This document shows positions 16,861 through 25,941 of a DNA stretch of 64,000 nt, piece after piece. Source of the stretch: Thioalkalivibrio sp. ALJ12. Lineage in GTDB: Bacteria > Pseudomonadota > Gammaproteobacteria > Ectothiorhodospirales > Ectothiorhodospiraceae. The notes below the pieces were generated by a model, which was not told where the DNA came from, ran no database searches, and saw only the letters and a program-made list of their open reading frames with translations. How positions within the stretch are numbered: the stretch's first letter is position 1; each line of letters begins with the position of its first letter. The DNA lies in the NCBI RefSeq assembly GCF_000378305.1, contig NZ_KB899538.1, forward strand, positions 310,001 through 374,000, read 5' to 3'. The translations under genes were made by a program, and so were the position numbers.

Positions 16861-17922
16861 ATGTACGAGAACTTCTATGGGCTGCAGGGCAAGCCCTTCG
16901 CCCTCAGCCCGGACCCGAAATTCTTCTACGCCAGCAAGGGCCATCGGCGGGCCATGGCCTACCTCGAATACGGCGTGCAGCAGCAGGAGGGTTTCATCGT
17001 CATCACCGGCGAGGTCGGGGCCGGCAAGACGACCCTGGTGCGCAGCCTGTTCGAGACACTCGGCACCAAGCGGGTACTCGCGGCACAACTGGTCAGCACT
17101 CAGCTGGATGCCGAGAACCTGCTGCGCTCGGTGTGCCTGGCCTTCGGCCTGGAAGGAACCGGCGACGACAAGGCCAGCCAGCTGCGCCACATGGAGCGCT
17201 TCCTGCTGAACACGCGTTCACGCGGGCAGCGCGCGCTGCTGGTCGTGGACGAGGCGCAGAACCTGAGCATGGATGCGGTGGAAGAGCTGCGCATGCTGTC
17301 CAATTTTCAGGGCGTTGACGGGCCGCTGTTGCAGAGCTTCCTGCTGGGCCAGCCCGAATTTCGCGACATCCTGCGCAGCGAAAACATGCAGCAGCTGCGC
17401 CAGCGGGTGATCGCCACCTATCACCTGGGCCCGATGGACGAGGGCGACACCCGGGCCTACGTCGAGCACCGCCTGTCGCGCGTGGGCTGGGAGGGAACGC
17501 CCCACTTCGCCACCGATATCTGGCCCGTGATCCATGAGTTCACCGGCGGCATCCCGCGCAAGGTGAACACCCTGTGCGACCGCCTGCTGCTGATGGGCTA
17601 TCTCGAGGAGCGCTACGACCTCGACGCCGACGAGGCCCGCCGGGTGATCGACGAGATCGAGGAGGACTTTGGCGCGCAGCAGGAGACGGCCGAGCCGAAA
17701 CCCGGGAACGCCGTGAATGGCGTGATCGATACCGAACGCGCCGTTGCCAACGAGCTGACCCTGATCCGTCTGGAAGACAGCTACGAGGCGATGGAAAAAC
17801 GCCTGGACCGGATCGAGCACGCCCTGGCGATCAACTACCGACAGTCGCAGCGCATCCTCGACGCCCTGGACTCGCTGGACAAGTTTTCGGGCTTCGACCA
17901 CAAGGAGCTCGCCCGGCACTAG
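16861..17922 (+). CDS. XrtA-associated ATPase (ExeA-like AAA)
   Basis: A 353-residue AAA ATPase. The start MYENFYGLQGKPFALSPDP is the hallmark of the ExeA/GspA-like group. Walker A is GEVGAGKTT (50-58), Walker B ALLVVDEAQNL, with an arginine-rich sensor region (QRVIATYHLGPM). The C-terminal ~80 residues are helical (LEDSYEAMEKRLDRIEHAL), probably a coiled-coil oligomerisation or docking part. Family TIGR03015, always found with XrtA polysaccharide clusters. It may energise assembly of the export apparatus, by analogy with ExeA, which helps assemble a secretin through peptidoglycan. It lies 2 bases after the outer-membrane protein gene, which fits such a partnership. Confidence 0.92.
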   Translation: MYENFYGLQGKPFALSPDPKFFYASKGHRRAMAYLEYGVQQQEGFIVITGEVGAGKTTLVRSLFETLGTKRVLAAQLVSTQLDAENLLRSVCLAFGLEGTGDDKASQLRHMERFLLNTRSRGQRALLVVDEAQNLSMDAVEELRMLSNFQGVDGPLLQSFLLGQPEFRDILRSENMQQLRQRVIATYHLGPMDEGDTRAYVEHRLSRVGWEGTPHFATDIWPVIHEFTGGIPRKVNTLCDRLLLMGYLEERYDLDADEARRVIDEIEEDFGAQQETAEPKPGNAVNGVIDTERAVANELTLIRLEDSYEAMEKRLDRIEHALAINYRQSQRILDALDSLDKFSGFDHKELARH

Positions 17923-17938
17923 TGCCGGGGAAACCGCC

Positions 17939-18847
17939 ATGCCGTCCGCACCGCCCACCGTAGCCAATGCCCTGACCGTCGATGTCGAAGACTATTTTCA
18001 GGTCTCGGCCCTGGCGCCGCATTTCCCGAGCCATTGCTGGGAGAGCCAGGAGTGCCGCGTGGAGTACAACCTCGAGCGGATCCTGGCGCTGTTCGATCAT
18101 CACCGCGTGCGCGCGACCTTCTTTACCCTTGGCTGGATCGCCGAGCGCTATCCCCAGGCGGTGCGCCGAATCGTCGACGCCGGGCACGAGCTGGCCAGCC
18201 ACGGTTACGGGCACCAGCGGGTGACCGAACTGGAGCCTCAGGCATTTCGCGCGGACATCGTCCGCGCCAAGGCCATCCTGGAAGACATCGCCGGTGTCGA
18301 GGTGCGCGGCTATCGCGCCCCCAGCTTCTCGATCGGCGAGGGCAACCTGTGGGCGCTCGACCTGCTGGCCGAAACGGGCCACACCTACAGCTCGAGCATC
18401 TATCCGGTCCAGCACGATCACTACGGCACGCCGACCGCGCCGCGTCACCCCTATCGCCCGCGGGGCCCCCAGGGCGTGCTGGAACTGCCCCCGGCCACCC
18501 TGCGCGTTGCTGGCCGCAATCTGCCGGCGGCCGGTGGCGGCTACTTTCGGCTGCTGCCCTATGCGGTCTCCCGCCAGGCGTTACGGAGGATCAATAACAA
18601 AGACGGTTTGTCCGGGGTGTTCTATTTCCACCCCTGGGAGATCGATCCCGGACAACCGCGTGTCCCCGGCGTGAGTGCCAGGACGCGTTTTCGTCACTAC
18701 CTCAACCTCGGGCGTACGGAACGTCGACTGCAGCGGCTGCTGCAGGACTTCCGCTGGGGCCGCATGGACCAGGTCTTTGCCCACCTCCTCGCCACTCCGG
18801 CGCCGCCAACTCCGACGACAGCGAACAGCCATGCTCAAGTCCACTGA
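17939..18847 (+). CDS. XrtA-system polysaccharide deacetylase (NodB-like)
   Basis: A 302-residue NodB-fold deacetylase (TIGR03006-like). Metal-site motif 1 is LTVDVEDYF (residues 12-20), the zinc-binding SHGYGHQ gives the HxxxH pair, YRAPSFS is motif 3, and FYFHPWEID near the C-terminus completes the site. It would remove N-acetyl groups from the nascent polymer or an intermediate. No signal peptide is apparent, as is common in this subfamily, so lipid-linked intermediates in the cytoplasm are possible substrates. All catalytic motifs are present. It overlaps the FemAB gene by 17 bases. Confidence 0.92.
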   Translation: MPSAPPTVANALTVDVEDYFQVSALAPHFPSHCWESQECRVEYNLERILALFDHHRVRATFFTLGWIAERYPQAVRRIVDAGHELASHGYGHQRVTELEPQAFRADIVRAKAILEDIAGVEVRGYRAPSFSIGEGNLWALDLLAETGHTYSSSIYPVQHDHYGTPTAPRHPYRPRGPQGVLELPPATLRVAGRNLPAAGGGYFRLLPYAVSRQALRRINNKDGLSGVFYFHPWEIDPGQPRVPGVSARTRFRHYLNLGRTERRLQRLLQDFRWGRMDQVFAHLLATPAPPTPTTANSHAQVH

Positions 18848-19901
18848 CCAGCGACCCACGACTACGCGCGCGACCGCGTTGCGGGTCCAGGACCTCACGC
18901 CTGCCGATGTTGCCCGGTGGGATGCCTTTGTCGAGACCTGCCCGGTGGCGACGTTCTTCCATCGCGCGGGCTGGCAGACGGTCATCGAACAGGCCTTCGG
19001 GCACTCGACCCATTTCCTGTTTGCCGAAGGCCCGAACGGGATCGAGGGTGTCCTGCCCCTGGCGCGCGTGCGCAGCTTTCTGTTCGGCCATTCCCTGGTT
19101 TCGCTGCCGTTCTGTGTGTACGGCGGCATCGCCGCGCGCACCGAAGAGGCCTTCGTGGCCCTGGACAACCGGGCCCGGGAGCTCGCGCAGCAATACAAGG
19201 TGGATTATCTCGAGTACCGCCATATGGCGCCCTACCACCCGGACCGACCGACCAAGCACCTGTATGTGACCTTTCGCAAGGAGATGGCGAAAGAGGTCGA
19301 AGAGAACCTGGAGGCGATCCCGCGCAAACAGCGGCGCATGGTGCGCAAGGGCATCAAGGCCGGCCTGGTCAGCGAGATCGACCGGGACATCGAGCGATTC
19401 TTCCCGATCTATGCGGCCAACGTGCATCGCATGGGGACGCCCGTGTTCAGCCGGCGCTACTTCCGCATCCTGCGCACCGTGTTCGGCGACGACTGCCGGA
19501 TCCTGACCGTCACCGACGCGGGGACCCCTGTGGCCAGCGTGCTCAACTTCTACTTCCGCGACCAGGTCCTGCCCTACTACGGCGGCGGCACGCCGCGCGC
19601 CCGCGAGGTGGCCGGGTATGACTTCATGTACTGGGAGGTGATGCGCCGGGCCTGCGAGTCGGGTCTGCGCCTCTTCGATTTTGGCCGCAGCAAGCGCGAT
19701 ACCGGGTCATTCAGCTTCAAGAAGAACTGGGGCTTCGAGCCCCAGCCCCTGTACTACGAATACGACCTGGTGCGTGCCCGGGCCATGCCCGACGTGAACC
19801 CGCTCAACCCGAAGTACCGCTACTTCATCCAGGCGTGGCAGCGACTGCCGCTGGCGGTGGCCAACCGGGTGGGGCCCTGGCTGTCCCGCAATCTCGGGTA
19901 G
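18831..19901 (+). CDS. FemAB-family PEP-CTERM system-associated protein
   Basis: A 356-residue GNAT-fold protein of the FemAB type (TIGR03019-like). Typical features are FVETCPVATFFHRAGWQTVIE near the N-terminus, RKQRRMVRKGIKAGL in the middle and LRLFDFGRSKRDTGSFSFKKNWGFEPQPL at the C-terminus, the conserved end block of the family. FemAB enzymes move an aminoacyl group from aminoacyl-tRNA to an amine; relatives in polysaccharide loci may acylate or aminoacylate sugars. Start: the ATG at 18831 was chosen because upstream in-frame codons lie inside the deacetylase gene. The acceptor is unknown. Co-transcribed with the deacetylase, which could expose the amine it uses. Confidence 0.88.
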   Translation: MLKSTDQRPTTTRATALRVQDLTPADVARWDAFVETCPVATFFHRAGWQTVIEQAFGHSTHFLFAEGPNGIEGVLPLARVRSFLFGHSLVSLPFCVYGGIAARTEEAFVALDNRARELAQQYKVDYLEYRHMAPYHPDRPTKHLYVTFRKEMAKEVEENLEAIPRKQRRMVRKGIKAGLVSEIDRDIERFFPIYAANVHRMGTPVFSRRYFRILRTVFGDDCRILTVTDAGTPVASVLNFYFRDQVLPYYGGGTPRAREVAGYDFMYWEVMRRACESGLRLFDFGRSKRDTGSFSFKKNWGFEPQPLYYEYDLVRARAMPDVNPLNPKYRYFIQAWQRLPLAVANRVGPWLSRNLG

Positions 19902-19991
19902 TGCTCGTGACCGTTATTCAACACCCCAGCACACCCGGGGACGGGTCGCACCGGGGCTTCCGTTTCGACCGCAGCAGCGGGTGAGCTTGCA

Positions 19992-21233
19992 ATGGATGCC
20001 GTACTTTATCTGACCCATCGAATCCCGTGGCCGCCCAACAAGGGCGACAAGATTCGCTCGTACCATATCCTGCGCGATCTGACGCGGCGCTACCGGGTCT
20101 ACCTGGGCACCTTTATCGACGACCCGGCCGACGCGGCCTACGTCAAAGAGCTGGAGCGCTGCTGCGCGGGCGTCTGCGTGCGCCCGCTCCCGCCGGGGCG
20201 CGCAAAATGGCGCGCCCTGCGCGGCCTGCTGACACAGGAGCCGCTGACCCTCCCCTGGTATCGCGATTCGGAACTGCAGCACTGGGTCGACCGGGTACTG
20301 GAGCAGCAGGAGATCTCGCGCGCGCTGGTGTTCTCCTCGGCCATGGCGCAATACCTCCCGCCCCGGGCCCGCCTGACGCGGGTGGTGGACTTCGTCGATG
20401 TCGACTCCGACAAGTGGACCCAGTACGCCGCCAGCAAGCCCTGGCCGATGAGCGCGATCTACCGCCGCGAAGGACGCCAGTTGTTGCGCTATGAACGACA
20501 GGTCGCGGCGCGCAGCGAGGCCAGCCTGTTCGTATCACCGGACGAAGCCGCGGCATTTCGGGCCCTGGCGCCGGAGAGTGCCGAGCGGGTGCATGCACTG
20601 AACAACGGCGTCGATGCGGCGTACTTCGACCCGCAGCACCTCCCGAAGAAAGGCCCCTATCCGGACCGGGTCCAGCCGATCGTGTTCAGCGGGGCCATGG
20701 ACTACTGGCCGAACGTGGAGGCGGTGGTCTGGTTCGCGGAATCCGTCCTGCCACGCATTCGCCAGGTTCACCCAGATGTGCGTTTTTACATTGTCGGCAG
20801 CCGGCCCGCGCCGGAGGTCCGCGAACTGGAGCGCCAGCCGGGCGTCGAGGTCGTGGGACCAGTGGAAGACATGCGCCCCTGGGTCGGCGGTGCCGCGGTT
20901 TCGGTGGCGCCCCTGCGGATCGCGCGCGGAGTCCAGAACAAGGTGCTCGAGGCCATGGCGCTGGCGCGGCCGGTCGTGGCCTCCCCGCAGGCGCTCGAGG
21001 GGATCACCGCCGTACGCGATGACGAGGTGATCGAGGCCGAGACCGACCCCGAGGTGTTCGCCCGCGCGGTCCTGCAGTGCCTGGAACAGCCCGATCCCGA
21101 GATGGCCGCCCGCGCCCGCCGACGCATCACCACGGACTACGACTGGGGCCGCAACCTCGCGTGCCTGCACGACTATCTCGAGAGCGGGCTGGCGCACGAG
21201 GGCGAGGCGATCGTCTCCCGGGGGGATGCATGA
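19992..21233 (+). CDS. PEP-CTERM/XrtA system glycosyltransferase, TIGR03087-like
   Basis: A 413-residue GT-B glycosyltransferase. The N-terminus (LTHRIPWPPNKGDKIRSYH) is diagnostic for this XrtA-specific family (also called stp1). The donor-binding half includes VFSGAMDYWPNVEAVVWFA and the run RIARGVQNKVLEAMALARPVV, with the family 1/4 acidic residue in KVLEAMA. It should add a sugar to the lipid-linked intermediate on the cytoplasmic side. A 90-base gap with no clear signal separates it from the FemAB gene. Its stop overlaps the exosortase start (ATGA), so translation of glycan and sorting genes is coupled. Donor and acceptor are unknown. Confidence 0.92.
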   Translation: MDAVLYLTHRIPWPPNKGDKIRSYHILRDLTRRYRVYLGTFIDDPADAAYVKELERCCAGVCVRPLPPGRAKWRALRGLLTQEPLTLPWYRDSELQHWVDRVLEQQEISRALVFSSAMAQYLPPRARLTRVVDFVDVDSDKWTQYAASKPWPMSAIYRREGRQLLRYERQVAARSEASLFVSPDEAAAFRALAPESAERVHALNNGVDAAYFDPQHLPKKGPYPDRVQPIVFSGAMDYWPNVEAVVWFAESVLPRIRQVHPDVRFYIVGSRPAPEVRELERQPGVEVVGPVEDMRPWVGGAAVSVAPLRIARGVQNKVLEAMALARPVVASPQALEGITAVRDDEVIEAETDPEVFARAVLQCLEQPDPEMAARARRRITTDYDWGRNLACLHDYLESGLAHEGEAIVSRGDA

Positions 21234-22774
21234 GCACGCCGGCCACTGTGATGTCCCAGCCGCTGGTGCAACGGTGGTGGGCGCCCGTGCTGGCACTGGC
21301 CGCCCTGATTGCGACCACGCTGGTTGTGTTCGCGCCCACATTCGTCTCGATGGTGGATACCTGGGCGCGTTCGGATACCTTCGCGCATGGATTCCTGGTC
21401 GTACCGATCGTCCTGTTTCTGGTCTATCTCAAGCGTGACGAGCTGGCGGCTGTATCGCCGCGCCCCTATCCCCTGGCGCTGGTCCCGATCGTGCTGCTGG
21501 GGCTCGCCTGGGTCATGGGCGAGCTGGTGGATGTCATCTCGGTGCGCCAGTTCGCCGCAACCCTGATGATCCCCTTCCTGGTGTGGCTGGTCATGGGCAC
21601 CACAGTCGTGCGCGTCCTGCAGTTCCCGCTGGCCTACCTGCTGTTCGCCGTCCCGCTGGGCGAATTCCTGGTGCCTCCGCTGATGGACTTCACCGCGGAG
21701 TTCACCGTCGCGGCGGTTCAACTGTCCGGGATACCGATCTACCGCGACGGCCTGCACTTCGAACTGCCGACCGGACGCTGGTCGGTGATCGAGGCCTGCA
21801 GCGGTGTGCGCTATCTGATTGCGTCGGTCGCGCTGGGGACGCTGTACGCCTATCTGATGTACCGCAGCCTCTGGCGGCGGCTGGCCTTTGTCGGTGTCGC
21901 GATCATCGTGCCGATCATCGCCAATGGCCTGCGCGCCTACATGATCGTGATGATCGGACACCTGAGCGACATGGAGTATGCCGCGGGCGTCGACCACCTG
22001 ATCTACGGGTGGGTCTTCTTCGGTGTCGTGATCTTTCTGATGTTCTGGATCGGGGCCTTCTGGCGCGAGGATGGGGCAGCCGGGGAGCCCGCCCGCCGAG
22101 TCCCGGCACGAGCCCAGCAAACCGGGGCCATGGGCTTTGCTCATATGGCCGTGATCGCCGCGCTGGTGGTCACACTGGGTCCCGTCTATGCCCACTGGAT
22201 GGACACCCGGGATCTCGGCCCGATACAGGGCCTGGGCACCGGACCGATCGTTCCTTCCGGCTGGACCGCCGTGCCCGCTCGGGAGCGGCCCGGCTGGCAG
22301 CCCGGCTACCAGTTCATGCGTGCGGAGCGCGGGGGCTGGGTCGTAAACGATTCACAGGTGGAGGTCGGCATGCACGTAGGCTTCTACCGCGAACAGGCGC
22401 GCCACGGAAACATGCTCGGCTGGCACAACACGCTGGCGGGCCGGGAGCGGGCCGAATGGAGCCAGGCCCGGCGCGGCCAGGCGGAGGTCGCGGGCTATCC
22501 CGATCCGCAGCGGGTCCTGCTGCGCGGGCGCCAGCAGCAGATGGTGGCCTGGCAGTGGTACTGGGCGAACGGGCATCTCACCACCCGGCCCTTCGAGGTC
22601 AAGGCCCGCGAGGCCATTAGCCGACTGCTGGGCGGGCGCGACGACGCCGCGCTGATCGTAATCTACGCCGAATACCACGACGAACCGCAGCAGGCCGAGG
22701 ATGCGATACGCGCCTATGTGGAGGCCGCGATGCCGCAGGTGCTGGAACGGCTGCAGGACGTGAACCAGCGATGA
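21230..22774 (+). CDS. xrtA: Exosortase A fused to EpsI (XrtA-EpsI)
   Basis: A 514-residue protein. The N-terminal ~280 residues are the polytopic exosortase with the catalytic triad visible: Cys190 in EACSGVRY, Arg235 in NGLRAY and His256 in DHLIYGWVFF. It would cleave PEP-CTERM proteins near the VPEP motif at the inner membrane, and may transfer them onto a carrier. After a linker and another helix (about 300-325) comes an EpsI domain (about 330-500), a periplasmic region rich in Trp and Tyr (GWTAVP, WQWYWANGHLT). In other loci EpsI is a separate gene. Start: ATG at 21230 overlaps the upstream stop. It is the defining gene of the locus; the substrate in this window is the protein at 8356. 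Confidence 0.95.
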   Translation: MSTPATVMSQPLVQRWWAPVLALAALIATTLVVFAPTFVSMVDTWARSDTFAHGFLVVPIVLFLVYLKRDELAAVSPRPYPLALVPIVLLGLAWVMGELVDVISVRQFAATLMIPFLVWLVMGTTVVRVLQFPLAYLLFAVPLGEFLVPPLMDFTAEFTVAAVQLSGIPIYRDGLHFELPTGRWSVIEACSGVRYLIASVALGTLYAYLMYRSLWRRLAFVGVAIIVPIIANGLRAYMIVMIGHLSDMEYAAGVDHLIYGWVFFGVVIFLMFWIGAFWREDGAAGEPARRVPARAQQTGAMGFAHMAVIAALVVTLGPVYAHWMDTRDLGPIQGLGTGPIVPSGWTAVPARERPGWQPGYQFMRAERGGWVVNDSQVEVGMHVGFYREQARHGNMLGWHNTLAGRERAEWSQARRGQAEVAGYPDPQRVLLRGRQQQMVAWQWYWANGHLTTRPFEVKAREAISRLLGGRDDAALIVIYAEYHDEPQQAEDAIRAYVEAAMPQVLERLQDVNQR

Positions 22775-24006
22775 GCGCCCTGGCATCCAAGGGGAGTGCC
22801 GCCGACCCGCGCCCATGCGTGGCCCATGTCATCCATCGCCTGGATGTCGGCGGCATGGAGAACGGACTGGTCAACCTGCTCAACCACATGCCCGCCGAGC
22901 GCTACCGGCACGCGATCATCTGCATGACCGACTACACGCGGTTCAGCGAGCGCCTGCAGCGGGAGGACATCAGCCTGCATGCCCTGCACAAGCGCGAGGG
23001 CAAGGACCTGGGCGTACACCGGCGCCTGTGGCGGCTGCTGCGCGAACTGCGCCCCGCGATCGTCCACACCCGCAATCTGGCAACACTGGAGGGGCAGGTC
23101 ACCGCCGCCCTGGCCGGCGTGCGCGCCCGGGTACATGGCGAGCACGGCTGGGACATCGCCGACCTCGATGGCTCCCGCGACAAGCATCGTTACATGCGAC
23201 GGTTGGTGCGCCCCCTGGTCGGCCGGTACATCGCCCTGTCGCGCCATCAGATGGACTACCTGCAGCAACGGGTTGGTGTCGGAACCAAGCGGCTGACGCA
23301 CATCTGTAACGGGGTGGATACCGGGCGATTCCACCCGCGCGAGGGCACCCGCACAGGCCCCTGGCCCCCGGGCTTTGCCGGCCCGGAGGACATCGTGATC
23401 GGGAGCGTGATGCGGATGCAGGCAGTGAAGGCCCCGCTGGACCTGGTAGAGGCATTCATTGCCCTGCGCGAAAACACCCCGGTGCCCTTCGACCGTCTTC
23501 GCCTGGTGATCGTGGGAGACGGCCCGCTGAGGGAACAGGCCCGCCAGCGCCTGGAGGCCGCCGGAGTCGCGCAACAGGCATGGCTGCCGGGGGCCCGCGA
23601 GGACATCCCGCAGTGCCTGCGGGCGATGGACCTCTTTGTCCTCCCCTCTCTGGCCGAGGGGATCTGCAACACCATCCTCGAGGCCATGGCCTCCGGGCTT
23701 CCGGTGATCGCGACCGACGTTGGCGGCAATCCTGACCTGGTGACCCCCGGAAACACGGGGGCCCTGGTCCCCGCAGGGGCGCCGGCCGCCCTCGCCGAGG
23801 CCATCCGTGATGCGCTCGCCAGTCCGGATACCCGCAAGCGCATGGGACAGGCGGCCCGCATTCGCGCCGAGGCCGCATTCAGCATGGACGCCATGGTGGC
23901 CGGCTACCTCGGGGTCTACGACAGCCTGCTGGACAGGGCCAACGCCCGAACCCCCTCGGTTCGGGCAAGGGGCCGCCGGCGACAACACGAAACGATGGGG
24001 CGCTGA
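22771..24006 (+). CDS. PEP-CTERM/XrtA system glycosyltransferase, TIGR03088-like
   Basis: A 411-residue GT4-type glycosyltransferase (stp2 group). The N-terminus VAHVIHRLDVGGMENGLVNL is the family hallmark. The C-terminal half has the retaining GT-B signature: LVIVGDGPLREQ, then DLFVLPSLAEGICNTILEAMASGLPVIATDVGGNPDLV with the key Glu of the EG(x)7E-like motif. The start overlaps the xrtA stop (ATGA). It elongates the lipid-linked oligosaccharide; donor sugar unknown. The last ~20 residues are basic. One base separates it from the amidotransferase gene. Confidence 0.92.
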   Translation: MSALASKGSAADPRPCVAHVIHRLDVGGMENGLVNLLNHMPAERYRHAIICMTDYTRFSERLQREDISLHALHKREGKDLGVHRRLWRLLRELRPAIVHTRNLATLEGQVTAALAGVRARVHGEHGWDIADLDGSRDKHRYMRRLVRPLVGRYIALSRHQMDYLQQRVGVGTKRLTHICNGVDTGRFHPREGTRTGPWPPGFAGPEDIVIGSVMRMQAVKAPLDLVEAFIALRENTPVPFDRLRLVIVGDGPLREQARQRLEAAGVAQQAWLPGAREDIPQCLRAMDLFVLPSLAEGICNTILEAMASGLPVIATDVGGNPDLVTPGNTGALVPAGAPAALAEAIRDALASPDTRKRMGQAARIRAEAAFSMDAMVAGYLGVYDSLLDRANARTPSVRARGRRRQHETMGR

Positions 24007-24007
24007 C

Positions 24008-25939
24008 ATGTGCGGTATCGCCGGTATTTTCGATCTGCACGGGCGGCGCCCGATTGACCGCGCCTGTCTGGAGGGCATGAATGCCAGCCAGTTCCACCGG
24101 GGCCCGGACGAAGGCGGTATCCACCTGGAGCCCGGGGTCGGGCTGGCGCATCGCCGCCTGTCGATCATCGACCTTGCCAGTGGCCAGCAGCCACTGTTCA
24201 ACGAGGATGGAAGCGTCGTCGTCACCTACAACGGCGAGATCTACAACTTCCCGGAGTTGACCCATGAACTCCAGCGGGCGGGCCATCGCTTTCGTACCCA
24301 CTGCGATACGGAAGTCATCGTGCACGCCTGGGAGGAATGGGGCGAGGACTGCGTCCAGCGCTTTCGCGGGATGTTCGCTTTCGCCCTCTGGGACCGCCAC
24401 ACCCAGACCCTGTTTCTGGCCCGCGATCGCCTGGGCATCAAGCCGCTTTACTACAGCACGCTGCCGGATGGCCAGCTGATCTTTGGCTCCGAACTCAAGG
24501 TCCTGCTGGCCCATCCCGGGCAGACACGCGAGCTCGACCCCTGCGCGGTAGAGGAATACTTCGCGTATGGCTATGTGCCCGAGCCGCGCAGCATTCTGGG
24601 CGGCGTCCACAAGCTTCCACCGGGGCATACGCTGACCGTACGGCGCAACCAGCGCTCCGCCGCCAGCCCGCGTGCGTACTGGGATGTCCCCTTTGCGACA
24701 ACCGCCCCCATCGGCATGTCGGAGGCGGCGGAGGAGTTGACCGAACGCCTGCGCGAGGCCGTGCGCATCCGCATGGTGGCCGAGGTGCCGCTGGGCGCCT
24801 TCCTGTCGGGGGGCGTGGATTCCAGCGCCGTGGTGGCGATGATGGCCGGGCTCTCCACCGAGCCCGTGCGCACCTGTTCCATCGGCTTTGCCGACCCCGC
24901 CTATGACGAGTCGCGCTATGCCCGGGAGGTCGCCGAGCGTTACGCGACAGAGCATCACAACCGCGAGGTCGACCCCGATGACTTTGCCCTGCTGGGACGC
25001 CTGGGCGATCTCTACGATGAACCCTTTGCCGACAGCTCGGCCCTGCCGACCTACCGCGTCTGCGAGCAGGCCCGCCGACAGGTCGTGGTCGCGCTGTCCG
25101 GTGACGGGGGCGACGAAAACCTGGCGGGCTATCGCCGGTATCGGCACCACCTGGCCGAGGAACGCCTGCGCAACCCGCTGCCCCTGGGCCTGCGGCGGGT
25201 CCTGTTCGGCAGCCTGGCCCAGGTCTATCCCAAGGCGGACTGGGCGCCGCGCCCGCTGCGCGCCCGGGCGACCTTCCAGGCACTGGCGCGGGATGCGGTC
25301 GAGGGATACTTCCAGGGCGTGTCGGTGCTGCGCGACGAGCAGCGCAACTCTCTGTTCTCGCCCGCACTCCGCCGCGAGCTGCAGGGCTACGGGGCGGTCG
25401 AGGTGCTGCGCGCCCATGCCGGGCGGGCCCCGACCGATGACCCGCTCTCGCTGGTGCAGTACCTGGACCTCAAGACCTACCTCCCGGGCGACATCCTGAC
25501 CAAGGTCGACCGCGCAAGCATGGCGCACTCGCTGGAGGTCCGCGTGCCGCTGCTGGATCACCCGCTGGTGGAGTGGGCCTCCACGCTCGCACCGGAACTG
25601 AAGCTGCGCGACGGCGAAGGCAAGGCGGTCCTGAAAAAGGCGATGGAACCCTACCTGCCCCACTCGATTCTCTATCGGCGCAAGCGGGGCTTCGCCGTAC
25701 CCCTGGCCAACTGGTTCCGGGGGCCACTGCGCGAGGCGATGCACGAGCGGGTGCTGGGCGAGCAGATGCGTGATTCCGGCCTGTTCGACGAACGCACCCT
25801 CAAGCGTCTGGTCGACGAGCATGGCCGGGGCGCGCGCGATCACAGCGCGGCGTTGTGGTCACTGATGATGTTCCAGACCTTTCTGGACAAGGTACAACCG
25901 ACCAGCCCGCGCAGCGGCTGCGTCCTGCCTGGAGCCTAG
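24008..25939 (+). CDS. XrtA-system amidotransferase (asparagine synthetase homologue)
   Basis: A 643-residue two-domain enzyme (TIGR03108-like). The glutaminase half is intact: it starts MCGIAGIFDL, so Cys2 becomes the N-terminal nucleophile, with HRGPDEGG and YNGEIYNF following. The synthetase half has the ATP-pyrophosphatase loop FLSGGVDSSAV (about 265-275) and LSGDGGDENLAGYRRYR. It should use glutamine-derived ammonia to amidate a carboxylate, plausibly a uronic acid of the polysaccharide, since a UDP-sugar dehydrogenase is encoded at 59731. Of the three asparagine-synthetase homologues in this window, this is the only one with a normal N-terminal Cys. Length is normal. Confidence 0.93.
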   Translation: MCGIAGIFDLHGRRPIDRACLEGMNASQFHRGPDEGGIHLEPGVGLAHRRLSIIDLASGQQPLFNEDGSVVVTYNGEIYNFPELTHELQRAGHRFRTHCDTEVIVHAWEEWGEDCVQRFRGMFAFALWDRHTQTLFLARDRLGIKPLYYSTLPDGQLIFGSELKVLLAHPGQTRELDPCAVEEYFAYGYVPEPRSILGGVHKLPPGHTLTVRRNQRSAASPRAYWDVPFATTAPIGMSEAAEELTERLREAVRIRMVAEVPLGAFLSGGVDSSAVVAMMAGLSTEPVRTCSIGFADPAYDESRYAREVAERYATEHHNREVDPDDFALLGRLGDLYDEPFADSSALPTYRVCEQARRQVVVALSGDGGDENLAGYRRYRHHLAEERLRNPLPLGLRRVLFGSLAQVYPKADWAPRPLRARATFQALARDAVEGYFQGVSVLRDEQRNSLFSPALRRELQGYGAVEVLRAHAGRAPTDDPLSLVQYLDLKTYLPGDILTKVDRASMAHSLEVRVPLLDHPLVEWASTLAPELKLRDGEGKAVLKKAMEPYLPHSILYRRKRGFAVPLANWFRGPLREAMHERVLGEQMRDSGLFDERTLKRLVDEHGRGARDHSAALWSLMMFQTFLDKVQPTSPRSGCVLPGA

Positions 25940-25941
25940 CC

